A DNA stretch of 61,633 nt from Acidobacteriota bacterium (GTDB lineage Bacteria > Acidobacteriota > Terriglobia > Bryobacterales > Bryobacteraceae): contig SYLY01000135.1 in assembly GCA_005808475.1 (NCBI GenBank), positions 1 to 61,633 of the forward strand, in the 5' to 3' direction. A model generated the notes under the pieces. The model was not told where the DNA came from and ran no database searches. It saw nothing but the letters and a program-made list of their open reading frames with translations. Below, piece after piece: positions 1 through 8,021 of the stretch. The first letter of the stretch is position 1; every line of letters begins with the position of its first letter. The translations under genes were made by a program, and so were the position numbers.

Positions 1-197
1 ACGGCTGCGATCCCACCACGCCTTCCACCGATCACACACGCGAGTACGTACCGGTCATCGCCACCGGACCTCGCGCCGCCCGGGGCCGGAATCTGGGTGT
101 TCGCGCGACCCTTTCCGACACAGGCCAGACCATCGCCCACAACTTCGGAGCAACACTTGCACATGGCACGAGCTTCCTCGATCAAGTTACTACTTAG
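1..197 (+). CDS. deoB: Phosphopentomutase, C-terminal end (partial)
   Basis: Frame 3 is open from the window edge to a TAG at 195-197 and encodes the last ~64 residues of a phosphopentomutase (ribose-1-P/ribose-5-P interconversion in nucleoside salvage). It reads [18 protein letters not shown], the conserved metal-site region (DPT...DHTREY) of DeoB, then a typical C-terminal segment with GQTIAHNFG and GTSFL. The start lies outside the window. The stop lies inside the first codons of the downstream phosphodiesterase gene (35-nt overlap from 163), so the two are probably translationally coupled. Confidence 0.85.
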   Translation, partial: GCDPTTPSTDHTREYVPVIATGPRAARGRNLGVRATLSDTGQTIAHNFGATLAHGTSFLDQVTT

Positions 198-1338
198 CAT
201 CGCCCTGGCGGCCGCGGCGCAAGCGCGCCCGCTCCTGGTGATCTCGATCGACGGCATGGATCACCGGTATCTGCGCGACCGCGACGCGATGGGGCTGAAG
301 ATCCCCCAACTCCGCCGTCTGCTCGCCCAGGGATCGTGGGCGGACGGCGGCGTGACCGGCGTGATGCCGACGGTCACCTTCCCGTCGCACACCACGATCG
401 TGACGGGCGTGGCGCCGCATGTTCACGGCATCCTCGACAACAACCGCGCGGACACCAAGCAGCGCTACTGGGAATCGGAGCTCATCAAGGTTCCCACGCT
501 TTGGGACGCGGCCAAGAAAGCGGGCAAGACCGTTGGCGCGGTGCATTGGCCGGTCACCGTCGGCGCCTCGATCGATTGGAACGTTCCCGAGTATTTCCAA
601 CGGCGGCTGGGACACGGGATGGACTGGGATTCCACCGAGGCGAAGTCGACTCCCGGGCTGATCGAAAAGATGCTGGCGCGTTACCCGTCGATGCCCCAGG
701 AATGGGTCGACGACCGTGTGCGCGCGCTCGCCACGATCTACCTGCTGAAGGAGCATAAACCGGATCTCCTGCTCGTGCACCTGGTCGACCACGACGGCGA
801 GGCGCACGACACCGGACCGTTCACCAAGCACGCCAAGGCGGTGCTCGAGCGGATCGACGAGTTAGTGGGCGAGATCCTCGCCGCCAAGCCGGCCAACATG
901 GCCGTGGCGATCGTGTCCGATCATGGATTCGAGCATGTCCAGCGGCCGGTGAACCTCGGCGGATTCGGCAATCGGGTGCAGACGCGGGGAACGCTCGCCA
1001 CCACGGACGATCCGGTTGCCGCGGCGGCGTTGCGATCCGCTGCTATCGGGCGCGAGATTCCGGCCTCGGAGTGGAAGCGCGTGATGCCGCACGCACCGGT
1101 TCCCGCGGCCGCTTTCGAGCCTCCCGAGCACGCCACTTTCATCACCGGCAAGACGCCAGGGAATTTCAAGGCGCGTGGCGACCATGGTTACTGGCCGCTC
1201 CGCCGCGACTACCACTCCACCTACTTGCTGGCCGCTCCCGGCGGGCGCCGCGAGACGCTCGGCGAGATCGAGATGACATCGATCGCCGCCCGCCTGGCCG
1301 CTGTGCTCGGCATCCCATTCGGAAAGGAATCGAAATGA
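163..1338 (+). CDS. Secreted nucleotide pyrophosphatase/phosphodiesterase-like (alkaline phosphatase superfamily) protein
   Basis: A 391-aa protein of the type I phosphodiesterase/nucleotide pyrophosphatase family, which hydrolyses phosphodiester or pyrophosphate bonds using two metals. Visible motifs are the N-terminal metal-binding SIDGMDH, the nucleophile block [10 protein letters not shown] followed by [20 protein letters not shown], and SDHGFEHV. I chose the ATG at 163, because it gives a classic signal peptide ([21 protein letters not shown]); the upstream in-frame ATG at 97 adds a non-hydrophobic tail that lies inside deoB. The protein is probably exported. Its stop overlaps the tpiA start (ATGA), so deoB, this gene and tpiA look like one transcript. 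The substrate cannot be told from sequence. Confidence 0.85.
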   Translation: MARASSIKLLLSIALAAAAQARPLLVISIDGMDHRYLRDRDAMGLKIPQLRRLLAQGSWADGGVTGVMPTVTFPSHTTIVTGVAPHVHGILDNNRADTKQRYWESELIKVPTLWDAAKKAGKTVGAVHWPVTVGASIDWNVPEYFQRRLGHGMDWDSTEAKSTPGLIEKMLARYPSMPQEWVDDRVRALATIYLLKEHKPDLLLVHLVDHDGEAHDTGPFTKHAKAVLERIDELVGEILAAKPANMAVAIVSDHGFEHVQRPVNLGGFGNRVQTRGTLATTDDPVAAAALRSAAIGREIPASEWKRVMPHAPVPAAAFEPPEHATFITGKTPGNFKARGDHGYWPLRRDYHSTYLLAAPGGRRETLGEIEMTSIAARLAAVLGIPFGKESK

Positions 1339-2087
1339 GAAAACCCTTGATGGCGGGCAATTGGAAGATGTACAAGACGCCCGCCGAAACCGCCGCGTTT
1401 TTCGAAAAGTTCCTGCCTCTGGTCGCGGCGTCGAACCATGCGGATATCCTGATCTGCCCTCCGTACGTGAACATCGCGGCGGCGGTGGCGGCGGCCCGCG
1501 GATCGAACGTGGAGGTGGGCGGACAGAATCTCCACACGGCGAACAAGGAGGGCGCCTACACCGGCGAGATCACCGGCGCGATGCTGCGCGCGGCCGGTTG
1601 CTCGGCGGCGATCGTGGGTCACAGCGAACGGCGCCAGTATTTCGGCGAGACCTGCGCGACGGTGCTGCAGCGGACTCTGGCGGCGCTCGACGCCGGACTG
1701 CGGCCGGTGGTGTGCGTGGGCGAGCGGCTCGAGGAGCGCGAATCGGGGCGCACCGAAGAGGTCCTTGCGGCGCAGTTCCGCGACGGAATTGCCAAGCTAA
1801 CGCCGGAGCAATTCGGGTGGATCGCGATTGCGTACGAGCCGGTGTGGGCGATCGGAACGGGCAAGACGGCGACGCCGGACATGGCGGCGGACGCCCACCG
1901 GTATCTGCGGAGCCTGGTTCGCCAGGCGTACGGCGCCGAAGCAGCGGCGGGGGTGCGAATCCTCTACGGTGGCAGCGTCAAGCCGGACAATGTGCGCGGG
2001 TTGATGGCGCAGCCGGAGATCGACGGCGCCCTGGTGGGTGGCGCGAGTCTCGATCCGGTATCGTTCGCCTCGATCGTGAACTTCTGA
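1335..2087 (+). CDS. tpiA: Triosephosphate isomerase
   Basis: A 250-aa full-length TIM-barrel enzyme interconverting dihydroxyacetone phosphate and glyceraldehyde-3-phosphate in glycolysis. The catalytic residues are all present: Lys11 in GNWKMYK, His96 in IVGHSERR, and Glu168 in AYEPVWAIGTG. The C-terminal phosphate-binding ILYGGSVKPDN and ALVGGASL motifs are intact. The ATG overlaps the previous stop (ATGA). The last 279 bp (1812-2090) recur at 3979-4257 with about 12 substitutions and no indels; between the copies lies an ATPase/Toprim pair. This copy is complete and presumably functional. Confidence 0.97.
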   Translation: MRKPLMAGNWKMYKTPAETAAFFEKFLPLVAASNHADILICPPYVNIAAAVAAARGSNVEVGGQNLHTANKEGAYTGEITGAMLRAAGCSAAIVGHSERRQYFGETCATVLQRTLAALDAGLRPVVCVGERLEERESGRTEEVLAAQFRDGIAKLTPEQFGWIAIAYEPVWAIGTGKTATPDMAADAHRYLRSLVRQAYGAEAAAGVRILYGGSVKPDNVRGLMAQPEIDGALVGGASLDPVSFASIVNF

Positions 2088-2090
2088 TCG
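1812..2090 (+). repeat. Direct repeat, copy 1 (3' end of tpiA)
   Basis: First copy of a 279-bp direct repeat; the second is at 3979-4257, offset exactly 2167 bp with no indels. I count 12 mismatches (about 96% identity), all in the first two thirds; the last ~95 bp through the stop codon are identical. The copies diverge abruptly at both ends (1811 and 3978 differ, and 2091 and 4258 differ). It spans tpiA codons 160-250 plus 3 bp after the stop. Confidence 0.95.
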
Positions 2091-2099
2091 ATCCCGGGC

Positions 2100-2612
2100 T
2101 TACTGGGCAGCCGGTTCGCCGGGGAAGAGGATCGGCCGGACCGCGGGGCTCATGCGCTGGAGTTCGGGCGCGTTATGCGCGAGTAAGGGGTCACTCCAGA
2201 TCGTCCCGGGCGCTCCGTCGCGGCACTCGCTGCACTCGCGGGCGAGCGCCTCGCCGATCTCTCCATAACGCTTGCCGAGACTCCGCTTCAATTCCTCCGG
2301 CTCGGACAAGACTCCGATGACAAACACGCGGTCCTCGAATTCCCCGATCGCTTCGCGAACCGTCTTGTGCCGCTCCCGGTCGTTGTCGAAGTCGATGACG
2401 AGCACGAGGAGCCGGCACGGAAAGCGCTTCAAGCCGGCCGTGTCTTTCCTGACGGAATCGAGGACCTTCCGCCAACCGCCGCTCGGTGGCTGGACCTGAA
2501 ATTGCCGGCTGTTGCTCTCAGGTAGGTGCCTCTGGAATGCGGCCGCAAGCTGCCTGCAGGCATCGTCCTCGGGAATTACCAGGACGTGGGGCTGCTCCTT
2601 GTTCGCACTCAC
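2100..2612 (-). CDS. Toprim-like partner protein of the adjacent ATPase (putative defence nuclease)
   Basis: A 170-aa protein I cannot assign to a named family. It has a Toprim-like layout: a strand with an acidic residue (HVLVIPEDD, residues ~8-16), a helix, then a second strand LLVLVIDFDND with a D-x-D-x-D signature, and a third strand FVIGVLSEPEELK. Toprim folds use such Glu/Asp residues to bind metal for nicking or cleavage. The start is the GTG at 2612-2610, which overlaps the stop of the upstream ATPase as GTGA, so translation is coupled. Longer in-frame extensions would run inside the ATPase gene. Small Toprim proteins coupled to ABC-type ATPases are known in anti-phage or nuclease systems (OLD, PARIS and RloAB-like). 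The function here is inference. Confidence 0.7.
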   Translation of the reverse strand: MSANKEQPHVLVIPEDDACRQLAAAFQRHLPESNSRQFQVQPPSGGWRKVLDSVRKDTAGLKRFPCRLLVLVIDFDNDRERHKTVREAIGEFEDRVFVIGVLSEPEELKRSLGKRYGEIGEALARECSECRDGAPGTIWSDPLLAHNAPELQRMSPAVRPILFPGEPAAQ

Positions 2613-3715
2613 GGCTCGAGATCCCCGCGCAGCATCGCACCCACGATGTCCCCACCGCGATCGACGTCCTCCAAGCGACGCGCGAGAACCGGCTCCGAAT
2701 GGCTTCGGCGATGCAAGAGGATGGTGCACTCTTCCGTGAACGAACGAATGGCCTCCGAATGGTGGGACGTCATCACAATCTGGGATCCCGAGCGGAACGC
2801 CCTCCTCAGGCTCATCACGAAGTGCTGCACTTCGTCGAGCGAAAGGTGGCTATCCGGTTCGTCCCAGAAGCAAACGAGAGGGACGTTCTCCGCAAGCTCG
2901 CTCGCGGCGAGTAACAGGGCCCCGGCGAACTGCGACTTTTCTCCATCCGACAGATCCTGGAAGGGTACTCGCGCAGTTCCCTCATCGTTCGCGAACACGA
3001 GCTCCAGATCGCGCGCGTCCCCTCCCAACGTGCGGTTCTGAATATCGCGTAGGTCCGGCATTGGACCACGAAGGTAGTTCACCATCGTGGCGCCCGCCGC
3101 CTGCGAGAGCGCGGTCAGGCCCGTGTACCATGCGGCCAGATTCGCGAGGGACGAATCTGGTTGGAGCGTCTCGGAACTCGATTCGCCACCGATCATCCGA
3201 GGTACAGGCCGGAGAATCAACATTTGGCTGAGCCACTTCTTGAACAACGCAAGCGGCTGCGAGGATCTCTCCTGGATCAGTGGCAGCGCCACCGAGTGCC
3301 AGTCGATGCCCCACTTCACTTCCCTGCCGTCCCTCGTGAGCTTGACTTCGGCGAGGTTACGCCTAAATATCTCATCGCCATCCGAGGTCAGTACTTCCTC
3401 GCCGACTCTCAACTGCCGGAAGCCTTGCGGCAACTCCAGGGCCAAGCGGTAGGCCAAGCGTCGCGACTCGATTTCGACCTCGATTTCGAAAGTTACGGGA
3501 ACCTCCCGCCGCCCGCGGGACAGGTCCTTCGGCTTGATCAACTCGTCCACTCGGTTGAGCCCGCGCCCGATGTTCTGGAACACCTCGAGCGCGACTCCCA
3601 CGGTCGACTTACCCGATCCGTTGCGGCCGATCAGCAGCCAAGAAGACTGGCCGGCCAGCGACAGGTCGAAGTTCTCGAGGCATCGAAAATTGTGGACATA
3701 CAGCCGGCGGATCAT
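2609..3715 (-). CDS. AAA/ABC-type ATPase (RecF/SMC-like, OLD-family style)
   Basis: A 368-aa ATPase that starts with the typical MIRRLYVHNFRCLENF strand. It has a Walker A (GRNGSGKST, residues ~30-38), an ABC signature LSDGEKSQF, a Walker B with catalytic acid (CFWDEPDSHLS) and a switch His in MTSHHSEAI. This is the AAA_15/AAA_21 ATPase type, with no long coiled coil. It probably acts as a nucleotide-driven sensor or clamp for the coupled Toprim-like protein (GTGA overlap at 2609-2612). A -10-like TATCCT lies 7 nt before the ATG. The pair sits between two copies of the tpiA 3' end, consistent with horizontal acquisition. Confidence 0.85.
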   Translation of the reverse strand: MIRRLYVHNFRCLENFDLSLAGQSSWLLIGRNGSGKSTVGVALEVFQNIGRGLNRVDELIKPKDLSRGRREVPVTFEIEVEIESRRLAYRLALELPQGFRQLRVGEEVLTSDGDEIFRRNLAEVKLTRDGREVKWGIDWHSVALPLIQERSSQPLALFKKWLSQMLILRPVPRMIGGESSSETLQPDSSLANLAAWYTGLTALSQAAGATMVNYLRGPMPDLRDIQNRTLGGDARDLELVFANDEGTARVPFQDLSDGEKSQFAGALLLAASELAENVPLVCFWDEPDSHLSLDEVQHFVMSLRRAFRSGSQIVMTSHHSEAIRSFTEECTILLHRRSHSEPVLARRLEDVDRGGDIVGAMLRGDLEP

Positions 3716-3722
3716 CGAAACA

Positions 3723-3728
3723 AGGATA
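3723..3728 (-). promoter_or_regulatory. Putative -10 element (TATCCT) for the ATPase operon
   Basis: TATCCT on the minus strand ends 7 nt before the ATG at 3715, within a short tandem (caaggatac twice). The position fits a leaderless or near-leaderless transcript, as at several other genes in this window. No clear -35 was identified. Confidence 0.4.
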
Positions 3729-3751
3729 CCAAGGATACCAACGCCCGGCCG

Positions 3752-3978
3752 CTACGACTCTTCCGCCGAGCCCGCCGTGAAATAGGCGCAATCCGGGTGG
3801 TGGAACACGATGGCGCTGACGCTCGCCTCGGGCTCCATCATCATCCCTTCGGTTAGCAGCACGCCGATCTCCTAGGGAGCCAGCAAGGCGAACAGCCCCT
3901 GCTGGTCGTCCAGGTTCGGACAGGCCGGATACCCCAAGCTATAGAATAGCGCTTGCCGCGATACCTCGACGTGAAGGG
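3752..3978 (-). pseudogene. metH: metH remnant (cobalamin-dependent methionine synthase, C-terminal activation domain)
   Basis: Minus-strand debris of the MetH AdoMet-binding/activation domain. One frame reads SRYRGKRYS, the next SLGYPACPNLDDQ, so there is a frameshift between them. The fragment then continues FALLAP, an in-frame TAG, and EIGVLLTEGMMMEPEASVS followed by SAIVFHHPDCAYF, and ends at TAG 3752-3754. These blocks match the RGKRYS-GYPACP-DQ and SALVFHHPEAQYF signatures of MetH. The fragment begins exactly where the tpiA copy ends (3978/3979). With a frameshift and a stop in ~75 codons it cannot be functional. Confidence 0.8.
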
Positions 3979-4257
3979 TTCGGGCGGATCGCGATTGCGT
4001 ACGAGCCGGTGTGGGCGATCGGAACGGGCAAGACGGCGACGCCGGACATGGCGGCGGACGCCCACCGGTATCCGCGGAGCTTGGTCCGCCAGGCATACGG
4101 GGCCGAAGCGGCGGCGGGCGCGCGGATCCTCTACGGCGGCAGCGTCAAGCCGGACAACGTGCGCGGGTTGATGGCGCAGCCGGAGATCGACGGCGCCCTG
4201 GTGGGTGGCGCGAGTCTCGATCCGGTATCGTTCGCCTCGATCGTGAACTTCTGATCG
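3979..4257 (+). pseudogene. tpiA: Truncated second copy of the tpiA 3' end (direct repeat, copy 2)
   Basis: This segment encodes tpiA residues 160-250 and the stop. It keeps YEPVWAIGTG and the phosphate-binding loop but lacks Lys11 and His96, so it cannot be an active enzyme. The ATG-like start at 4009 is artificial. Relative to copy 1 (1812-2090) it has about 12 substitutions, two of which change the protein (Leu to Pro in HRYLRS, Val to Ala in GVRIL). The left end abuts the metH remnant on the opposite strand; the right end stops 3 bp after the tpiA stop codon. It is probably a trace of recombination that brought in the ATPase/Toprim pair. Confidence 0.9.
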
Positions 4258-4320
4258 GCCGCGGCGCGGGGCTGGCGACGGCGCGCTCCAGTGCCATCGC
4301 CAGGAGGCGGAGTCCTGGAG

Positions 4321-5104
4321 TCAGTAGTCCGGCCAGACCAACCGGTCGAGTTCCAGATTGACTGACTCACCATGGCGGACCTCGACGCGCGCGGCGCGGG
4401 GCGCCCGGATGCACAACGATCCTGGCCGCGTCCGCCAGATCGATGGTGTCTGGATAGAACGTGGTCGTCCAGATCATCCCATGCCCGTCCTCGCGCGGCG
4501 GTTGCGGTACTGGCTTCGGGTTCTTGGCGGGGTCGGAGAACGAGATTTGCATGGAGGGAATCGCTCCGAGAATCCAGGGAACGGGCTCGAGGCGGCGAAA
4601 ACGGAACAGCCCGTCTTCCGCGGTAATGCCTATCTGCGTCCATTGCTCGTCCCAGGGCCGCCGCAGTCCGACGGGGACTCCCTTCACCGGTTCCCGCGCT
4701 GGATTCAGCACCCTCACGGCAATCTCGCCGAGGGGAACCAACTCCGCCGCCAGCCTGACCTCGACGCCCACCGCGGAGATCGCGAAGGGCCGCGCGGCCG
4801 CGTGATCGGCCGACAGCATCAGATAGTCAGGATGATCGGTGACGATTCGATAAACTCCGTCCGCCAAGCCGGCAAATCGGAACTGCCCCAGCTCGCCGGA
4901 CGCGCCGGTTTGCACGGACTCGCCGCCGAGGTAGAGCTTGACCGCGGCCCCGCTGACTGGGAGCTTGGTCGCCGCGTCCGTTACGCCGACCGCTACCGCG
5001 CCGTTCCGCGCGAACGCCTGGAGCGCCGGAACTGTTGCGATGAGGAGCACGGACCAGCTCACCCCCAACCTCCGCGGTCGCGCCGCGACGCCGACTTGCC
5101 GCAT
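4321..5104 (-). CDS. Secreted carboxypeptidase regulatory-like domain protein, apparent frameshift near the C-terminus
   Basis: As it stands the frame ends at 4367 (245 aa). The protein has a signal peptide (LGVSWSVLLIATVPALQAFA), then a CarboxypepD_reg/Cna-B-like fold (VGVTDAATKLPVSGAAVKLYL ... GVYRIVTDHPDYL), and a second beta-sandwich (GEIAVRVLNPAREPVKGVPV). At about 4387-4400, in a CG-repeat tract, a shift of one base would continue the protein as RVEVRHGESVNLELDRLVWPDY, ending at TGA 4321-4323, a typical end for this family. I therefore give the extended coordinates; either the gene is mildly damaged or the read has an indel. It lies 5 bp downstream of the FecR gene, so they are likely co-transcribed. 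Confidence 0.7.
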
Positions 5105-5109
5105 CGCAA

Positions 5110-7875
5110 CTAGCGGTCTCGGCCGCCGCCTCCAGAGCGTCCACCGCCGGAGGAGCGTCCACCGCCGCCTCCGCCGCTCATGCCGCCACCGGAGGAGCGT
5201 CCACCGCCACCCCCGCCGCTCATGCCGCCGCCGGAGGAGCGTCCACCGCCACCCCCGCCGCTCATGCCGCCGCCGGAGGAGCGTCCACCGCCACCGCCAC
5301 CGCTCCAGCCGCCGCCAGAGGAGCGTCCGCCGCCGGAGGAGCGTCCGCCGAAATCAGGCGAGGCCGACCGGGAGGGGGAACTCCATCCCCCACCCGACCG
5401 GCCGGAGCCCTCGGAGTACCGTCCGCCAGAGTCCGAACGCGAACTCCGCTCGCGCACGATGGGCGGGCTGATCCGCACCGAACCATCGGAGGAGGGGCGG
5501 GAGCCGCCGTCCACCCGCGATCCGGATTCCCCGCGCCGCCACGTTCCGCTATCCGGGCTCCCGGAGGAGCGGCGGGAAGAGGGTTCGCTCCGAGCGCTTC
5601 CTTCGGAGCTCCCCTCCCCGCCGCGCCGCCAGGAACCGGACGGAGATCCGGACTCGGAGGAACCGCCCGGATCTCCGAAGCTCCGCCATCCGCCGTTGTC
5701 CGAGCTTCGGGATGCGCCGCCGGAGCTCGAACGTCCAACGCCGCTATCGGGGCGAGCCGCCGGGGAGGCTTCGCCGCGCGCCCCGGGATCGCCGAACCGC
5801 CGCCAGCCGCCGCGATCGGTGTTCTCGGAGGAACGGCCAGTCCCCTCGGCTCCGCGAGGAGTGGCTTCCGATCCGCGACCGGTGGACTCACGGGAATCCC
5901 GCCGGCCGCCGCGATCAGGGTTCTCGGAGGAACGGCCAGTCCCTTCGGCTCCACGAGGGGCGGCTTCCGATCCGCGGCCGGTGGACTCACTGGAACCCCG
6001 CCGGCCGCCGCGATCGGTGTTCTCGGAGGAACGGCCGGTCGATCCGGCGCCGCGAGGAGTGGCTTCCGATCCGCGACCGGTGGACTCACCAACCCGCCGC
6101 CATCCGCCACGATCGGGGTTCTCGGAGGAACGGCCAGTCGCTTCGGCTCCGCGAGGAGTGGCTTCCGATCCGCGACCGGTGGACTCGCCAACCCGCCGCC
6201 ATCCGCCACGATCGGTGTTGTCGGAGGAACGGCCAGTCGCTTCGGCTCCGCGAGAGGTGGCTTCCGATCCGCGACCGGTGGATTCACCAACCCGCCGCCA
6301 CCCGCCACGATCGGTGTTGTCCGAGGTACGGCCTTCGCCTCCCCGCCCCGCGGCGCCGCGATCCGTGTTGCCGGCTGCCCGGCCACCAGCTTCAGCCGCG
6401 CGCCCCAGGTCGGAGCGTCCACCAGCCAGTTCGGAACCGCGCCGCGCCACGCCTTCCATGCCGCGCCGTTGGTCGTCAAAGCTCACGCGGTCGACCGCGG
6501 TGGGCTGCCGCCGGCTGTAGAACCGGTCGTTGCCGCCCGAATCGGTCCGCGCCCGGACGTCGCGATCGGCGAACCGCACGCTCTCGCGGGACGGCGCGAC
6601 CGGAACCTGGCCGTGGACCAGAGAGGCGCGGCTAAGGTCGTCGCGGCCCAGAGAGCGAATATTGGTTACCCGGCCCGACGCGAAGTCCGCGCCATCCACC
6701 GCGGTTACGCCGTTCCGCCCACGAGCGTTCCGGTAGACGTTGGTGATGTTGGTATTATTGACGATCGTCACGCTGTTATCGATCCGGCCGCCGTTGCGGA
6801 ATCCGCCGTAGTAGCCGTTGCCATACCAGGGGCGGTACACCTCGTAAGGAGCGAGCGGGCACCACCCCACGCGTCCGAACCCGATGCCCAGGCCCACGTT
6901 GACGCCAGAGTAGCTATTCCAACCGAAGAAGCCGACCAGCGCCGGCCGCCACCAGTGGCGTCCACCGATTCCGCCGCCCGGCCACCAGGCCCACGACGGG
7001 CCGTTCTGGAACCAGCGGCCATAGTGGTAAGGCGCCCAACCCCAGGGATCGTAACTTACCCAGGTCCACCCATACCAGTCGACCCATGCCCAACGGCCGG
7101 ACCGGTAAGGCGCCCATCCGGGGGCGACATCGGGCTGCCAGACCATGCCGTAAGAAGGCGCGTTGACCCACCGGCCATGCGAATCCAAGTCCTCGGCGCC
7201 GTAGATGTCGGTGGAGACATAGCGGTAAGAGTTGGACCGGTTCAAGTCACGGTCTCGCCGGTCGTTCCAGCGATCCCAATCGTCCTCCGGCACGGCGCGG
7301 GCCAAGGTTTGCAGTTCCGGATCGGCCTGCGTACCGCGCGCCAACATGGTACGGCCGGAACCCAGCCGCTCGGAGCCGCGGGGCGTGAAGATATCGGCCT
7401 CGCCGCCGCGAACGGTGACCTCGGTGGTCGCATCGGGCTTCACTTCCACCCGGTACTCGCCCTTCTTCAGCGGGCGAATCGAGATCGAAGGAGTGGAGAT
7501 TTCGACCTCCGCGTCGCTATCGCGCAGCACGCGGAAGGTGACCAGGCCGGACGCCAACTGCACCATGTAGCGCCGCTGCTCGAGCTCGCCCATGCGAATC
7601 TCGGAGCCCGGCGCCACGCGGATCATGTTGGCGTAGTCGAACTGGACTTCAGCGCGGGAGCCGGGGCCGGTGTAGATCCGGTCCTGCACCAACACGGGGG
7701 CGTTGATCGCCGCCGCGGTGGTGTCGCCGGAATCGCCGCGCTTCACCGACACGTCGCCGTTGATGACGCTGATGCGTGCGACGCCCCTGCCAGGCCGGTC
7801 CTCTTCGGGGCCGGTTTGGGCGGCGCTGGGAGCCGCAACCGCGAGAATAGCCAGAATCAGGTTCGTGCGTTTCAT
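5110..7875 (-). CDS. FecR-domain protein with WP/WG-rich repeats and a long repetitive Arg/Gly/Ser tail
   Basis: About 921 aa. The ATG at 7875 gives a good signal peptide (KRTNLILAILAVAAPSAAQT) and is preceded by GAGGTGG. Residues ~30-190 form a FecR-like domain (ARISVINGDVSVKRGDSG, RIYTGPGSRAEVQF, VTVRGGEADIFTPRGSERL). Residues ~210-380 carry tryptophan-rich repeats of the DUF6600 type (GRWVNAPSYGMVWQP, GWAPYRSGRWAWVDWYGW, YDPWGWAPYHYGRW). After ~500 the protein is low complexity: six 33-aa repeats (SSDNTDRGGWRRVGEST-like), Ser/Gly stretches, and a C-terminal run of 14-aa RSSGGGMSGGGGGG units. It is probably an exported envelope protein. No catalytic motif is visible. Confidence 0.8.
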   Translation of the reverse strand: MKRTNLILAILAVAAPSAAQTGPEEDRPGRGVARISVINGDVSVKRGDSGDTTAAAINAPVLVQDRIYTGPGSRAEVQFDYANMIRVAPGSEIRMGELEQRRYMVQLASGLVTFRVLRDSDAEVEISTPSISIRPLKKGEYRVEVKPDATTEVTVRGGEADIFTPRGSERLGSGRTMLARGTQADPELQTLARAVPEDDWDRWNDRRDRDLNRSNSYRYVSTDIYGAEDLDSHGRWVNAPSYGMVWQPDVAPGWAPYRSGRWAWVDWYGWTWVSYDPWGWAPYHYGRWFQNGPSWAWWPGGGIGGRHWWRPALVGFFGWNSYSGVNVGLGIGFGRVGWCPLAPYEVYRPWYGNGYYGGFRNGGRIDNSVTIVNNTNITNVYRNARGRNGVTAVDGADFASGRVTNIRSLGRDDLSRASLVHGQVPVAPSRESVRFADRDVRARTDSGGNDRFYSRRQPTAVDRVSFDDQRRGMEGVARRGSELAGGRSDLGRAAEAGGRAAGNTDRGAAGRGGEGRTSDNTDRGGWRRVGESTGRGSEATSRGAEATGRSSDNTDRGGWRRVGESTGRGSEATPRGAEATGRSSENPDRGGWRRVGESTGRGSEATPRGAGSTGRSSENTDRGGRRGSSESTGRGSEAAPRGAEGTGRSSENPDRGGRRDSRESTGRGSEATPRGAEGTGRSSENTDRGGWRRFGDPGARGEASPAARPDSGVGRSSSGGASRSSDNGGWRSFGDPGGSSESGSPSGSWRRGGEGSSEGSARSEPSSRRSSGSPDSGTWRRGESGSRVDGGSRPSSDGSVRISPPIVRERSSRSDSGGRYSEGSGRSGGGWSSPSRSASPDFGGRSSGGGRSSGGGWSGGGGGGRSSGGGMSGGGGGGRSSGGGMSGGGGGGRSSGGGMSGGGGGGRSSGGGRSGGGGRDR
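5177..5302 (-). repeat. 42-bp tandem repeat (glycine-rich tail)
   Basis: The motif ctcatgccgcc recurs at 5177, 5219 and 5261, an exact 42-bp period, encoding 14-aa RSSGGGMSGGGGGG units at the C-terminus of the FecR protein. Shorter variants of the same unit continue to about 5345. Confidence 0.85.
5813..6400 (-). repeat. 99-bp tandem repeat, about six copies
   Basis: The gatcggtgttctcgg block recurs at about 5814, 5913, 6012, 6111, 6210 and 6309, a strict 99-bp (33-codon) spacing with no frame change. Encoded units look like TGRSSDNTDRGGWRRVGES plus GRGSEATPRGAEA. The near-identity of the units suggests recent expansion or homogenisation. Confidence 0.9.
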
Positions 7876-7976
7876 GGTGTCTGCCACCTCTTTCGCAGTT
7901 CCTGAATACACGTGGACTTCCAAATCCGGAAGCCATTGATTCTATTGGATCGGCCCTGGCGAAAAGGCGGAAAGGA

Positions 7977-8012
7977 CCGGTTGAAAACCACCACTCCGAT
8001 GGCTGCAACCGG
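7977..8012 (-). terminator. Inverted repeat after the TonB-dependent receptor gene (possible terminator)
   Basis: CCGGTTG at 7977-7983 pairs with CAACCGG at 8006-8012 (7 bp, 22-nt loop), 10 bp after the receptor stop codon. There is no strong T-run, so termination is only a possibility. Apart from this the 7876-8021 gap shows nothing but the FecR gene leader. Confidence 0.3.
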
Positions 8013-8021
8013 CCATCCGGG

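Noticed and set aside
5813-6400. CRISPR array candidate
   Set aside because: The 99-bp periodicity is uninterrupted coding repeat with no variable spacers and no cas genes.
5180-6520. 446-aa Pro/Glu/Arg-rich plus-strand ORF
   Set aside because: It is the complement of the repetitive tail of the FecR protein; the minus frame has the signal peptide, domains and ribosome-binding site.
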